Assembly (NCBI GenBank): GCA_025677825.1
Contig: JAIXMO010000049.1
Location: 124,001 to 188,000, forward strand
DNA: 64,000 nt
Origin: Helicostylum pulchrum
Taxonomy: Eukaryota; Mucoromycota; Mucoromycetes; Mucorales; Mucoraceae
Direction: 5' to 3'
Part shown: positions 36,332 through 48,936 of the stretch, one piece after another
Layout of the letters: each line of letters begins with the position of its first letter
Numbering within the stretch: position 1 is the first letter of the stretch
Notes under the pieces: model-generated
The model's input: the letters and a program-made list of their open reading frames with translations, nothing else
Database searches by the model: none
What the model was told of the DNA's origin: nothing
Position numbers and translations under genes: made by a program

Positions 36332-37308
36332 CTAAGGTTGTTCTTGTTTAACATTTTGTCTCTGTTGTGTGTTACTGTTAGGAGAGGTATTATTTTGAGG
36401 TTGATTGTTTGGCCAGTAACCTTGAGGATTACCAGGATAAGGTTGATTTTGACCTTGGTAGAAAGGTTGACCATACTGTTGTTGTTGTTGATGTTGCTGT
36501 TGTTGTTGCTGTTGTTGCTGATGAGGGGGATAAGGTTGAGATGGTTGAGGTAAGTTACCTTGGAAGCCAACTGGATATCTTTGTTGTTGTTGTTGTTGTT
36601 GATGTTGTTGCTGATTATAAGGCGGCATAGGCATTTGAGGTGGTTGTGGATAAGTATTTGCAGGAGCAGATGTAGGAAGAGGATTAGGAGGAGGAGCAAT
36701 ATTAGAAGGTCTAACCAAGTTGGGTGATGCTTTTAACATTGGACTAGTTGTAGCCGTAGATTGAGGTGACAATTGATCTTCGAGTTTAGTCTCCGGTATC
36801 TATAAAAGGTATCAATATCAATGCCAAAAAAAAACGCGTACAACTTTTATATGTGTATATGTACATATTATACTTACGTCTTGCATAGTTGGATCAGGTG
36901 TATTTAAACACGTTTGAATAAGATTTTTACCCTCTGGTTTAGTTACGATAGGTTGTAATTTAGTGGTTGTAAAAGTATACACAAGCCCTGTTTCCGAGAC
37001 TACTAATAGCAACACTTGTGTTCCCGTCAATGTAGATAACTCATACGCTTTCTTCATAATACCAGCCTTACGCTTAGAAAATGTAATATGTCTTCTGTTC
37101 TTATCTTCAATATATTCAATTTTAATCTTTCTTCTACCATTTCTCTTTACTGGTTTAGCTTCAGAATCATCAGATTCTTCTGGATCTGCACCATCATTTA
37201 ATTTCTTTTGACTATAAAAAATAAAAATTGTTTTAATACGCGTATTCTATTGTTCTCCCTATTAAAGTAATAAAAAGCTTCTTTTTTTTATTACCCTACT
37301 GGCAACAT
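36332..37308 (-). CDS. SRF/Mcm1-type MADS-box transcription factor, Gln/Pro-rich
   Basis: Minus-strand exons 37308-37295 (only 14 nt), 37211-36878 and 36799-36332 (271 residues). The MADS domain reads RRKIKIEYIEDKNRRHITF, SKRKAGIMKKAYELS and TLTGTQVLLLVVSETG, typical of the type I SRF/Mcm1 class. The C-terminal half is almost wholly Gln, Pro, Asn and Ser, fitting an activation or condensate-forming region. Family knowledge: such factors bind CArG-like boxes and work with cofactors in mating, cell-cycle or stress gene control. The first exon codes only MLPVG. The gene is divergent from URI with 189 bp between the start codons. Confidence 0.9.
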
Positions 37309-37497
37309 TTCAGTTTGAGTTTATAAAAAAAAAACGAGATGTTTAAAAAAAGGAAAAAAAAAAAAAAAAAAAAAGGAAATAACCCCTTTTAGCAAAAAAA
37401 AAAACAAGTGGCTTATAGATACTATATTTTTGTGATTTTTAACATGCGCCGTTTTTCTTTTTTTTTTTTTTCTTCTTTTCACATATTAATTTTAACC
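37309..37497. promoter_or_regulatory. Bidirectional promoter region, MADS-box gene and URI
   Basis: 189 bp between divergent start codons, with a long A tract (37359-37374) and a T/C-rich stretch just upstream of the URI start. Both promoters must lie here; no specific sites are identified. Confidence 0.5.
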
Positions 37498-39974
37498 ATG
37501 ACTGACTTGACAAGCGAACTCAATTTGATTACTTCACGTCTTTCAGAAAAATTACAGTCTTTAGAAACAGAATATCAACGTTGGCAAGATTATAAAACTG
37601 ACTATGACGCTTTAGAAAACCAGTTGAATACTTTACCTGATAACACAACAAGAAGTGCAATGGTAAAATAAACAAGTAAATTTTTTAAACCAAAAAAGTA
37701 CTCAATATATTCTTTAATTAGATTCCATTAGGAAAACTTGCCTTTATGCCTGGTAAATTAATTCACACCAACGAAATACTTGTACTTTTAGGTGACCAAT
37801 ATTACGCTGAACGTTCTGCCAAACAAGCAGTCGAGATTCTTAAAAGACGTAGAGAAGGTAGGCATATATATATACGCGTAATATTTTATTTATTAACATA
37901 TAATTTTTATGTGTGTAGTTGTGAACGAAAACCTTGGTCTTGTTGAAGCACAATTAAATAGTTTTAAACAAAAGACTGGTACCATTATGAACTCTAGTGC
38001 ACTTCCCATGAACGAAGCTCAAGTAAAAAAAAGGGACTTTTTTATGCATAAATTTTGTTTTTCTAAATTTATTTGTTTTAGGTGAATGAAGAAGGTTTAC
38101 CAATTATGGATATTCGTGAAGAATTACCTTCCAACTACGATGAAGAACAACAATTAAAAAAAAAGAAGCGATTAGAAAAGAAACCTAGTGCACCTACAAA
38201 TCAATTACCCGAATCTGTACTTCGGGCTAGAGAAATGATGAAGGAAGCTGATCAAAAGATTAATAAAAAGAAACAATTGGAACAAGATGCAGAGAATAAA
38301 GCATTGTTTGAGCTACTACGTGAATTAGAGGAAGAAGAAGAGGAACAAGAAGAAAAAGTAGTTGTACCTGTCATGTCTAAATTTGAACCTAAATTAGATA
38401 AAGGTAATGATGATGATGAAGACGAAAACGATAGCAATTCTGAAGACGACGAACGATACGATACAGAAATCTCTGAAAATATGTTTGATCGATTTGGTGA
38501 TGATGAACAGTATCCATTAGATGGTACAGTAGATCAAGAAGATTTCACTTGTTATGATGAACTTCCTCCTCAAATACCTGCTTCCACCATCAATGAAATC
38601 GTAGAGGAAAACGAAAGAAGTACACCTAAATTAATCTCCAAACGTAAATCAAAACCTAAAGAAGAACAACAACATATGAAAGAACATATTGCTGATAAGG
38701 AACCTAAAAAATTATCTAAATTTAAGCTTGCTCAGCAAGAAAAAAAAGCTGCTGTATCCTCTACAGTGAAAGAAAGCTCTGTTACTGTTAATCAAGATGA
38801 ACTTGAACCTAAAAAGTTTTCTAAATTTAAACTTTTACGTCAGCAACAATCACAACAGCAGCAACAAGATCAACCCAGAAAAAAAGTCGAGGATACCGTG
38901 CCTGTAAAAGTAAAGCAAGTTGTACAAGAAGTAATTGCTGAACCAGTGAATCAACCACCAATCGATCAATCTGAACAACAATTTACTGAATCATTTGAAA
39001 CCATGATGATCGAACCTAAGAAAAAATCCAATGTGCCTGTACAAGATAATGGTATTCCTAAAGTAGTATCCAAACCCAAAAAGATGTCTCGATTTAAACT
39101 TGCTAGACAACACCAACAACCAAAAACAGAACCGGAACCAGAGGTAGTATATCTCCCTCTTGAACAGGATCGTATCAAACCTAAAAGATCCGTCACTTGG
39201 GATGCTAATAACAGTGTTCGTGATCACGATAATACTTTAGCTCCTTCTGTTGTATCCGAAACTGCTAGTTATTCCCAACCCATGAAAAAGGAAGAAACCA
39301 AAATGTCCTTACATCAGCAAATCAAATCGGCTTCTGATATATACCGTACTGTTCAAAATACACAATCTGAAATGGTAGATGATTATCCTTCTTTAGAAGA
39401 GGAGAGTGATGCAAAAGTGGATTTACATGAACTTATTAAAGCTGCTCGTAATTCTTCCGAAGCATTTTGGAAGCCTAATGATGGTACCGAAGCCCTTATA
39501 CCTATGGTTAGACATGATGGTGATGATGGAGATGATGACGATGATGAAGATGATAAAGAACATAAAGGTATTATTGTTGCAACCAAGAGCAAATTGGATA
39601 ATAAAATTATGAAGGGTGCTGTTATGGAACGAGAAATTTCTCCTGTTGATTTAGAAGAAGTAGAAGAAGACATGGATATGCGCGAAGTAAGACCATAAAA
39701 ATACATAACCTAATTATATTAAAATTAAATTCACGATTAGATTACTAGTAATTATCAACAGATGAGATTAAACATGTTGGCATCTACTGGTGGTCTTTCA
39801 TTTGCTACCAAACCCGAATTTGAAGTCTTTGATGAAGAGTTACCATTACCAAAGAAAAAGGAAGATCAGCAAGAGGAAATCGAAGTTGCGCCAAAGAAAA
39901 TGTCCAGGTTTAAGGCAGCTAGATTAGGCATGAAAATGCAAGAAGATGATGAAGAAGAAGGATATTATCAATAA
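37498..39974 (+). CDS. URI/Bud27-like unconventional prefoldin
   Basis: Five exons: 37498-37662, 37722-37857, 37919-38022, 38082-39686 and 39762-39974 (740 residues). The N terminus is an alpha-type prefoldin domain: a long helix (SELNLITSRLSEKLQSLETE), the strand region GKLAFMPGKLIHTNEI, LLGDQYYAERSAKQA, and a second helix. The long tail is acidic and contains four copies of a K-K-x-S-[KR]-F-K motif (KKLSKFKLAQQ, KKFSKFKLLRQ, KKMSRFKLARQ and KKMSRFKAARL). Family knowledge: URI/Bud27 binds the RNA polymerase subunit Rpb5 and helps assemble polymerases. The ATG at 37498 was chosen because it opens the prefoldin helix; an upstream ATG in the CT-rich leader adds only hydrophobic filler. Confidence 0.85.
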
Positions 39975-41001
39975 ATTTAAATAATACACATCAAAGTTTG
40001 TACATACATTATTTTATTTAATTTAATTTAATTTGGGGGCGGGGAGATTGCGGCACCGGTTCCTGTTTTATAAGTAGAAAGACTTTAGAAATAAAATAAA
40101 ATGAAAGCTTAAAGTAAAAATTAAAAGTACAACGGAAAGTAGGATCCAAGGTAATTCAGGAACAAAATAAAAGATAAACTAAAAGGGCTTAATTTAAAGG
40201 TATTTTATAAGTTGATATAAAGATAGCAGTTAGTCCCAAGTTTTTTTTAAAAAAAACCAACACGACAGAATGGATAACGCGTTAGAAATTATGATTAGGG
40301 TTATGATTTTAGGTCTTATCTGCAGAACGCAAAATACGGCCGTCTTTGCTACTAATAGAACTTACTTTTGATTTTCTATGTCATCTCTTCTGTTTTGAGA
40401 CCAAATTAAAATATAGCTATGATTTGCTTTCCACTTGTTAGCGATGCGAGTTCATCTTTCTTGTCAGCTGTAATACAGTGGGTTTCTTTAAAAAAAAAGA
40501 CGTTTGAAAGATTTCCTGGTTTTTTTTGCTTAAACTCACACATAAACCCCCCCCCCCCCCCCTCCACAAACTTCTTTAGCGATTCGATAGCATAGCATAC
40601 ATATGTTACCATTAACGGAAGGGTAAAAAAGAGCCTCCGCCGTAGGATCACGAAAATACCAAATTTAGCGAGAAAAAAAATCCATTCTTCGCTGTGGATA
40701 CTCTTATTCGTAACTTTTCTGATCGGGTGTGTAGGGTTAATAATACTTTATCGAAGCGATCGCAAAGTGTATTTAACACCTTTTTTTCTAGGACCATATA
40801 TAAAAGCAACTTGTTTTTACGCCAATAAATCCCCTAAAAAAACTCGATTTTAAACTTTTTTTTTTGCATTTGAATAGAACGGGCAACTTTGTTTTTATAT
40901 ATCAAACCTATTTTGGATATATTTTGTGACTGTAAAGGTGGTTCCTCTCCTTTAATACTTTTTTAAACGCGCACTTCTCCTTAATCCTTTTTTTTAACCT
41001 G
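39975..41001. other. Intergenic with a solo transposon end
   Basis: No supported gene. It holds a 16-base C run (40547-40562), the solo 31-bp transposon end at 40704-40734, and the RIC8 promoter. Short open frames here look like chance. Confidence 0.4.
40704..40734 (+). repeat. Solo copy of the copy C transposon end
   Basis: Identical over 31 bases, in inverse orientation, to 26271-26301; on the minus strand it starts CTACACACCCGATCA. Flanking sequence does not match, so only the end itself is shared. No partner end was found nearby. Confidence 0.75.
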
Positions 41002-42949
41002 ATGCAAAACTATAGTGAAAGGTATCAAACACTAGAAAAGACAAGCGAGTCAGCGTGTTATGAGTTTCTACACAAAGTAGAAACTAGTCCACAATGTATG
41101 AAAATATATAAAAACCAAATGACAAAAAGAAGTTAACATTCTTCTAGTTTCTTCTTCCGCAAAAAAAGAAAAATTCCTGTCTTTACTGTTAACTGACTTA
41201 AAAACTCAAAATTGGACCGAAAAAAGTAAGAGTAGTAAAACAGAAAAACAGAAAAAAAAAAGAGACTACATGATAGATATTTATAGTTTTAATAAAAAAA
41301 AAAAAAAAAAACTTGTTTTTTATCAGTAAAAACGCAAGCATTATCAACTATAAGAATACTAGGAAGAGATCCAGTTGGATCTAACCCATTATTTACAAAA
41401 GAGGTAACTTATATTGGAATTGCATAAAAAATTCGTAATGACAGAAAAAAATAGGGAATATCAGTGCTGGTGGAGATTGCGTTTAAACCAAATCAAGCAA
41501 AAGATACATCATCGTCTCGCGAAGCCCTTAAATGCATAGCGAACTGCATTCATTTGAACGATAAAGTAAAAGTATACTTGGAAGAACAAGATGTATTAGG
41601 CTCGTGCCAATATGTACTGCAATCTGAAGATCATATTAGTCTGGATACGCAATTTCTGACATGTAGAATACTATTCTTTTTGACTGTAAATAGACCGGAT
41701 TTAGTTACCAGATTGATCGATGCAAATATATCGGATTCCATAGAAAAGGTAACTTTTTTTATATGTATATAAAAGAAAGAAAGAGCTTATTATTAAACTA
41801 TTTAGAATTAGGTTTTAACTCAAAATGTCTGTATACTACAAGATACAACAAACTTGATCGACCGAAATATGCCTATCAACCCCTTGACTGTAACAAGTGA
41901 AGCTTTAAAGCTCCTGTTTAGCTTGCTTTTGGTTAATTCGCGATCGACAGAACAAGAGAGTATCAACATTGAACATTTTGAGAGTTGTTTGGTACCTATA
42001 TTTCATTTATTATTTCAAGTATCTTATTCGGATCCTCAACCACTTGTTCCACCTCACTCACAAGCTATACATGTATTAATGCAATACCCTTACCGCGTTA
42101 TATCCAAAGTTTGGCAATCGCAATCTGACTGGACAAGTAAACTATACGATTCTGCTGAACAAAGTCATACATTTATTGCCACTACCTTAGTACATCTCCT
42201 CGATCAAGCAGTACATGCACTTATACCTGACGGGGACCCCGATAACATAAACGACTCTTCACAAGTTGATGCAATACTTTCTCCAGTTTGTTTGGTTTTA
42301 AGATCCTTGGCAGAAGGTGATCCTTTACTTTCTAAAGCCATAGCAAAACTTTTATTACCAAATGAAAAGTAAAAAAAAATATTACTACTACTTGTATTAT
42401 ATTTTATTTACTTTTCTATTATTATTTAGAGATCGACTTTTACCAGTACATGAAGGCTTTAGTTTGCCTGCATACATGATAAGACTAATGACAAGTACTA
42501 TGATGCCTTTAACTCGAGATGGAGTGTGTGAAACATTATTTGTATTGTGTGACAAGGATGGTAAACATGTCGATACCTGAATTATAGTTTTGTGACTATA
42601 CTAACGTTATTTTTTTTATGTTGTAGCAAACAAGTTTACACAACAGGTTGGTTATGGTAATGCAATTGGCTATTTAGTCAATAAGGGAATTGCAATGGAG
42701 ACGCCAACGACAGATGAAACAGAAGAAAAAGATATTAATCCTATAACAGGACAATACGTATCCTCAGAAAAGCAACCCGATTTTAAAGATATGACAGATG
42801 AAGAAAAAGAGCGTGAAGCAGAAAGGCTATTTGTACTATTTGAACGATTAAAGAAGACTGGGATTATTGACGTCGAAAACCCGATTGCCAAAGCAATGCA
42901 GGAGAGTCAAGGAAGATTTGAAGAAATTGATTCCAGTGATGAAGATTAA
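41002..42949 (+). CDS. RIC8: Ric-8/synembryn, chaperone and exchange factor for G-alpha
   Basis: Exons: 41002-41095, 41148-41226, 41327-41403, 41455-41748, 41812-42368, 42430-42560 and 42627-42949. The product is an armadillo-like helical protein: EFLHKVETSPQ, LSLLLTDLKTQNW, ALSTIRILGRDPVGSNPLFT, LKCIANCIHL, FLTCRILFFLT and LSPVCLVLRSLAEGDP. The C-terminal ERLFVLFERLKKTGIIDVEN and DSSDED end are typical of Ric8. Family knowledge: Ric8 folds and activates heterotrimeric G-protein alpha subunits. Oddity: exon 2 ends in phase 2 while exon 3 needs phase 1, so that junction is off by one base in an A-rich run; either a sequence error, a microexon or a different acceptor is involved. All other joins keep frame. 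Confidence 0.85.
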
Positions 42950-43401
42950 TAAAAAAAAAAAAAAACTCTTTATATAGAAGTATGTTACGAAGTTACTATT
43001 TATATGTTGTTAGTTTATAAAGAACAAAGGCACTACTTTTTATGTCTACTTCTGTGCTATATTGATAAACTTATATATACAGTGCATCATACCCCTATAT
43101 TGAGACCCCCTCTAGTTCCTTCTTATTATACTTGTCACCTTGTTTCCCACCCTTTTGTTTCTCTCTTTTTTCTTTATCTCTTTTTTTTTTCTTACTTTTT
43201 TACTATAATAATTTAATTTACTTGGTCACTATAAAATTTACTTGTAAAAAAAAAGTACAAACAATAATACTCCTTATTAAGACCAAACTAGGATAAACCA
43301 CGGACCTTTTTTTCCCATTATCTATTTAATTCTCATTTTTATTAATTATTCGATTCTTTTTTTTTTTTGTTTTTTAATACTTTTTTTTAACTCTAAATAA
43401 T
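42950..43401. other. Intergenic
   Basis: RIC8 3' flank followed by T/C-rich promoter and leader of the coiled-coil gene. No gene seen. Confidence 0.4.
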
Positions 43402-46400
43402 ATGTCTTCTACTACTACAGCTGTAAAATCAAAAGATCGAACTACTTCTTCAGCAGGTCAAAAGTTCTGGCCATTAAAAAAGTTCGGCCTACATCATGGA
43501 AAAACCGATGATCAGCCAATCGCGTTGTCTACTACTGCAAAATCTGCAATTGTAAATGAACCTGTAAAAGGTAATAATAAAAAAACAATAAAAATTTTAT
43601 GTGATACATTATTGACATAATTTATTTTTTCAGAGATGATAGAAAAGGATGCACAGAAAAAGTCAAAAAATAAGCGACTTAGGTATAAGATCATTTGTAA
43701 CATTTCTATATATATAAAGTAGCTAATTCCCTTTTTTTTCTGCTTTTCCCTCCTACCACCCCTATGCCCTTTTCTCAACTCATCTGCATGTATTTTATTT
43801 TTTGTTTTATTTTTTTATAGCTCTTTGCTTTCAAGTCGCCGTCAAGAAGGTAATCTTTATTATTTAAACTTTTTTTTCTTATATATATTATAAACTAACA
43901 ATTTCTAAAGCTAGTATCATAAATCTTCAATCTCATGTAAATACACCTGAATCAATAGCAGCCGATAGTTCAAAGAGACAATCAAGCAATGCTTCCAATA
44001 CGCCTACATTAACTAGGAAAATGGGTAGAGATATCAGTAGAGCCCGAATTAATTCTCAAAACAATACCGCAAATATGAATGCACCTAAACAAAACAATAT
44101 GACTGCCAAATCAGCAGGGTCAGGTACACTCTCTCGATCAAACACTTTTAACTCTTCCATCTTTGCCGCATCTCAACCCAACAAAGCGCTTACAAGAACC
44201 AGAGAACTAAGAAATAACAGTGTACGTCGATCATCCGAAGATAAATTATTAAAAAGACCTCAATCACCACCGAAACGAAACGATTCACCGACACAACCCA
44301 ACATTATGTTAGAAAGTGTGCAGCAACAACTTCAATTAGAACAATTATTAAATGATGTAGATAATGACTCGGCTATTGAAGAAGATGATTATGAAGAAGA
44401 TGCACTTAAAAAAGATCAAATTACCAAATCGGCTAATAAGCCTATTATTATTGAATTCGATAGTCCACCAATTAAAAGGAAATCAGTAGCTGAATTAAAA
44501 CCTGACACAAAGGAGGAGATCAAGGAGGATAGAAAGCAGCTTCAATCGCCATTACCAGCTGCTGAATTTGCAGGGGACAAATCTACTTTAGACACTACTT
44601 CTGCAGCGGGCATAGTCAGTATGAATAGTGAACCTGTAAGCCCAACCATGTGTACATTTGATGTACAGTCTGTGCAGAACAAGTTAAATGAGTTGGATAA
44701 AGCACCAAACAACCTATTTGTTCAACAACCTATTCAACGTATCAATAGATTAAGACCTGCTGCTTCCTTTGCCACTCTTCGTCAATTGGCCAGTAGTAAT
44801 AATACATTACAGCATCAACAACAACAACAACAACAATTTCCACAACAGATACCTCATATTAAACGTAGACCAGTTTCATTTATTGAGTCTAGTAATAATT
44901 CTAATTACGCATTACCTGCAAGCGATGATTACTTGACAGTAAACAGACCAGCCTATTATAGAAGAGCTAGTTCTGAAGATAATAGACATATACGTCAACA
45001 ATCTGATAACAATAACCCTATTCAATATAATACTGTCGGTAATAGACGATTAGTTCGTTCCAACACAGTTCACAACCTTATTATAAAAGACGGTTATGGC
45101 CATCGTATCGTTCAATGTGTTGGTTTAGATGAATCAGCGCCATTACAACAACCTCTATTGCGAAGAAAGAATTCTAGTTTTGAAAGTAATGATTCATATC
45201 ATGATTGGTCCCCACCTAACGAAATCATGGATGATTCATTATTTTCAACTCGTCAACAACAATTAGAGGAACAACACCATCAACAACAATTACTGTTAAT
45301 TCAACAGCAACAAAGTCAACTAATGGTACAAGATAACACAGATACTTCATCGTCCGATTCAAGTTGTCATCAAGGTATTAGTAATCGTAGAATAAAACGA
45401 AAGGATAGTGTCAAATCTATCAGTAGTTTATGCAGCACCAGCCCGCCTATAACAAGTTATGATGCTAAATTTGAAAAGTTGAAAACAAAACTAGATAAAG
45501 AGCGCGCTACAGTAAAAGCCCTTCAAAAGCAAAAAGAAGGTTTGTGTTATTTAAATTGTCCATATAAGTGTATTACTAACCAAACGTTCTCCCCTCCATT
45601 TCAGCCTATAATAAGGATGTTTTATTTCTCAGTAAAAATGTAGATGACTTGGCTGCAGATAACTTGGAATGGAAAAGAAAGTTTGAAAATGAAAAGGTAA
45701 AACATATATACAACATGTATTGTGTATGTGAATCATTTTATTTAACTGGTTTTTTTTAGACTCTAAAAGAAAGATTTCAAGATGATTTATCTTGTACAAT
45801 GGATAAACTAAATGAAGCTACAGAACAACTTCGACAACTGGAAAGCCAAACACGATTACTAAAATCAGAAATTGATGATAAAAACAAAGAAATTCGTGAG
45901 TTGGAAAAAAAGAAACCACCAAGGGCAAAGCCAATAATCGATGGAAAATCCACAGATCGTTTGCTTGCTGCTCAACTTCAACACTCACAAAACCAAGTTC
46001 GTTTATTAAAATCAACAATGGAACAGTTCTTAAGGATGGGTGTATTTAACGACGATCTTAATTCTTCCAATTCAATGACTTCTCCTACAATGTAAGTCGT
46101 AGTTTATTTAAAACGACAAAAAAAAACTGTTATCTAATAATATAATATAGTTCAATTGAAGCAGTAGTATCTGAATTCAAACGTGGTAGGTCTAAACAGC
46201 AAAGACGGTCTGGGAATAAATCTTCCACAACAAACAGTATGACCGATGAAACCCCCAACGATAACATCACTACACCTCCTTTACCTGTTTCAAGATCGAG
46301 AAAATCTCTAGTTCCAACAGAGATCGTAGAACCGTCTAGCAATAGACCAACAAAGACCCCAGCAAAGAAACCCAATTATTTACAAGATGAAGGTACAGAA

Positions 46401-46645
46401 GAATTAGATACTCAACTTCGAGAATTATTAAGAGAGAAAGAACTAGTAAGTTTTTTTATATATAAAAGTCAAAATAGAATATTAACATTTTATAATAGCT
46501 TCAAGCAGAATATAGTAAAGCTCCTTCTAGTGGTGGAAATGCGTTAGTTAGAAGACGTAGAGAAGAATTAGAATCTCGGTTAGATACCGTTGATTCTCAA
46601 ATGTGCCGTATAAAGCTAAAGATGCGTAGCCGTAATATCCTCTAA
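43402..46645 (+). CDS. Large low-complexity protein with C-terminal coiled coils, unknown function
   Basis: Eight exons: 43402-43570, 43634-43682, 43821-43849, 43911-45539, 45605-45696, 45760-46091, 46151-46445 and 46499-46645 (913 residues). The first 600 residues are Ser/Asn/Gln-rich with many basic-Ser motifs suited to phosphorylation (for example RRSSEDK, RRPVSFIES and RKNSSFES). Two coiled coils follow (KFEKLKTKLDKERATVKAL; MDKLNEATEQLRQLESQTRL). The last 60 residues form a helical module, ELDTQLRELLREKELLQAEY and RRRREELESRLDTVDSQM. I do not recognise the family. The features fit a cytoskeletal or polarity scaffold, but that is only inference. Confidence 0.75.
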
Positions 46646-48038
46646 AGAAAAAAAACAACTAAAATGTACACATATTTACTTTATATAAACCTTTTCCCCG
46701 CTGTACATATTATATATATATTTCTTTTGCATGATACATGTACAATAAAGTTTTCTACTTTTGCAAAATACTCCTTACAAAAAAAAGCAGTAGGCTTTCC
46801 CTCCTTATTAAGGAGAAGAAAAAATAACTTGACCATATAAAGTCTTTTCCGTAAAAAAAAAATATACATATTTTTACAGGGGTCATTTTTTTCGTTTTTG
46901 TTATTACTAAAAAATTAAGTTATCAGACTTGTAGCTCCTTCCTTGCCATGTCCTTGGAATAAAGACAGGCGAGATCATCAACTGACGAGAACTGCTCAGA
47001 GAACAATAATCGGCACACTTCACTCAAAAGAAGGGCTACTCAAAATCATCGACTAACTTTGGGATTGTATCTAGTTTAGAAAACGTAGAATTGAAACATA
47101 CTGCATACAGATCCTGTAGAGTACGGTCACTAAAGAAAAAATATAATTGTTTACTTTTCCTCCCCTTTTATACTTTTTTTTTTCAATTTTTTTCTAGAAA
47201 ATTTTTTTTTCATTAGTACGACTGCTATAAATTGAATCTGAAATAGGTTTCAATCTAAGATTCATTACCAGAGCTTTTGCTGTGAACTATATACTACTAG
47301 TCCCCCATGAGTTCCCTGTAGAAATCAAACAAACAAGCAAAAAAGGTTACCCTTCAAACTAGCTTTTGATTTTAGCGAATGTCTTGGAAGTAAAATAGAA
47401 TTCACTGAAAAAAAAATTGATCTTTTTACTTTCCGTACCTTAATAAAAAAAAATGAGGCTGATAGCTGTCAAATAATAATAATAACGTCTTCTACGATAG
47501 CTATTCCACCCTATCAAAAATTACGCACACGTTGCAGCCCTTCCCTTTTTTCCGAATCAAGGACTGTCAGCAAAAATTAGGAATCATAACATTGTGTCAC
47601 ATAATACGCTTTCCATATTTAATTTAGTAAAAGGAAATCGTAAACATGAACAATTAAAAATACGAGAACTTATATAAAGCCATTTTATTAAAATTATTAA
47701 AAACATTCTATCGGTTACTGCCATTACGTATATGCTACAGGATCCTTTTTTTTAAAAAAAGATATCTTGATTTTTTGCATTGTACACAATTATCTTTTGA
47801 TTCTTTGTACGTCGGTAAATTTAAATCTGCTAATTTATCCAGAACAAGTGGTTATGTTTGGCTGGGTTAAAAAGTTAAAAAATGGTAAACGGCTCTCAAA
47901 GCCTCACTACTATACATGGTTTTTTTTGACAGGTATGTTTTATTTTCAAATTGATAAATAATAAATTAATAGTAATAAGTGTGGAGGGTATTAGTAAGAG
48001 TTAGACTCAAACCAACTAGAGATTTAAGAAGTAAGTAT
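46646..48038. other. Intergenic, 1.4 kb
   Basis: No supported gene. A CTCCTTATTAAGGAG palindrome lies at 46800-46814. A 64-codon frame at 47767-47961 ends near a GT donor and could be a small exon, but nothing recognisable is encoded. T and A tracts are frequent. Confidence 0.35.
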
Positions 48039-48936
48039 TTATATCTCAGTCTTTTCTTGGCCGTTTAGAATATGAACTGGTTGTGGCGAGACAGGTTCAG
48101 AGTTACTGTATTGACCAGCAGGGAAAAGACCACTGTTTTGAGCTACATTGTGTTCACTAAGAGGAACCTGATGAGCTACAGGGTATTGGTTAGAAGTAGC
48201 AGTAGGCAAATCATGAGACATGCCACTTGTGAGACGTTGATATCTAAAGAATGACATATATTCAGGCTCCTTTCCATTGTTAATACAATGGAAAACGATG
48301 AAAACGACACCAATAACCGCAATCTAACAAATCAAAATAAGTCTCATCTTCTTTCTCTTTTAAAAAATAAAAATAATCTTACAAGGATACCGCCAACCCA
48401 GCTAACTACATGTCTACCTAATGTAATAAAACCAAGGCTACATTTTAAACATAAAAAAAATAGTTAGTCAAAAAAAATTTTGTACTACATTATACCTGTA
48501 ACTTACATAACATAAACTGTTACAATTTAATATACGTTAATACATTTGAGTTAGATAAAAATAAATTAACAGGATCAACTTACAGGTACCACGACCAAAG
48601 AAATAAAACATAAATGAGAAGGGTTTAACGATACCAGGAGATTGTCTGAATTCTATTAACGTGAGAGCAACAATAAGGAAACTATAAATAAAAAGTCAGT
48701 AAAACATTTAATTATAAACAATACTGTTTTTTTTTACATCTTGAAGATTGCGTTAACAATAACAGTCCAGTCTATTGCACAGATAAAAAAAATATTAGGA
48801 TTTAAAAAATCAAAAGTAAACCAATATACTAACACAAAGAACTGACAAAGTCACCGATTAAACTAAGCAATAAACCAAATATGACGACTAAGCTAAGACT
48901 TTTATATACGACTACTTTAGATGTTGATGTTTCCAT
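48039..48936 (-). CDS. COPI-associated (Tvp18/DUF-type) multi-pass membrane protein
   Basis: Minus-strand exons 48936-48834, 48771-48738, 48681-48584, 48516-48507 (10 nt), 48437-48383 and 48323-48039 (194 residues). Four hydrophobic segments are encoded: LSLVVIFGLLLSLIGDF, VIVNAIFKIFLIVALTLI, FMFYFFGRGTFYVILGFITL and ISWVGG-type sequence running into IAVIGVVFIVFHCI. The FGRG-x-FY-x-x-LG motif is typical of the COPI-associated family of Golgi membrane proteins; the 10-nt microexon supplies FYV within it. The C-terminal tail of about 70 residues is polar, Ser/Gln/Pro-rich and cytoplasmic by prediction. Function in COPI vesicle traffic is known for the family only loosely. Confidence 0.7.

Noticed and set aside
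40406..40651. 81-codon minus-strand open frame with a Gly run
   Set aside because: The Gly run is just the 16-base homopolymer; no other support.
47767..47961. 64-codon plus-strand open frame before the COPI-associated gene
   Set aside because: Ends near a plausible GT donor, but no second exon can be joined and there is no recognisable domain.
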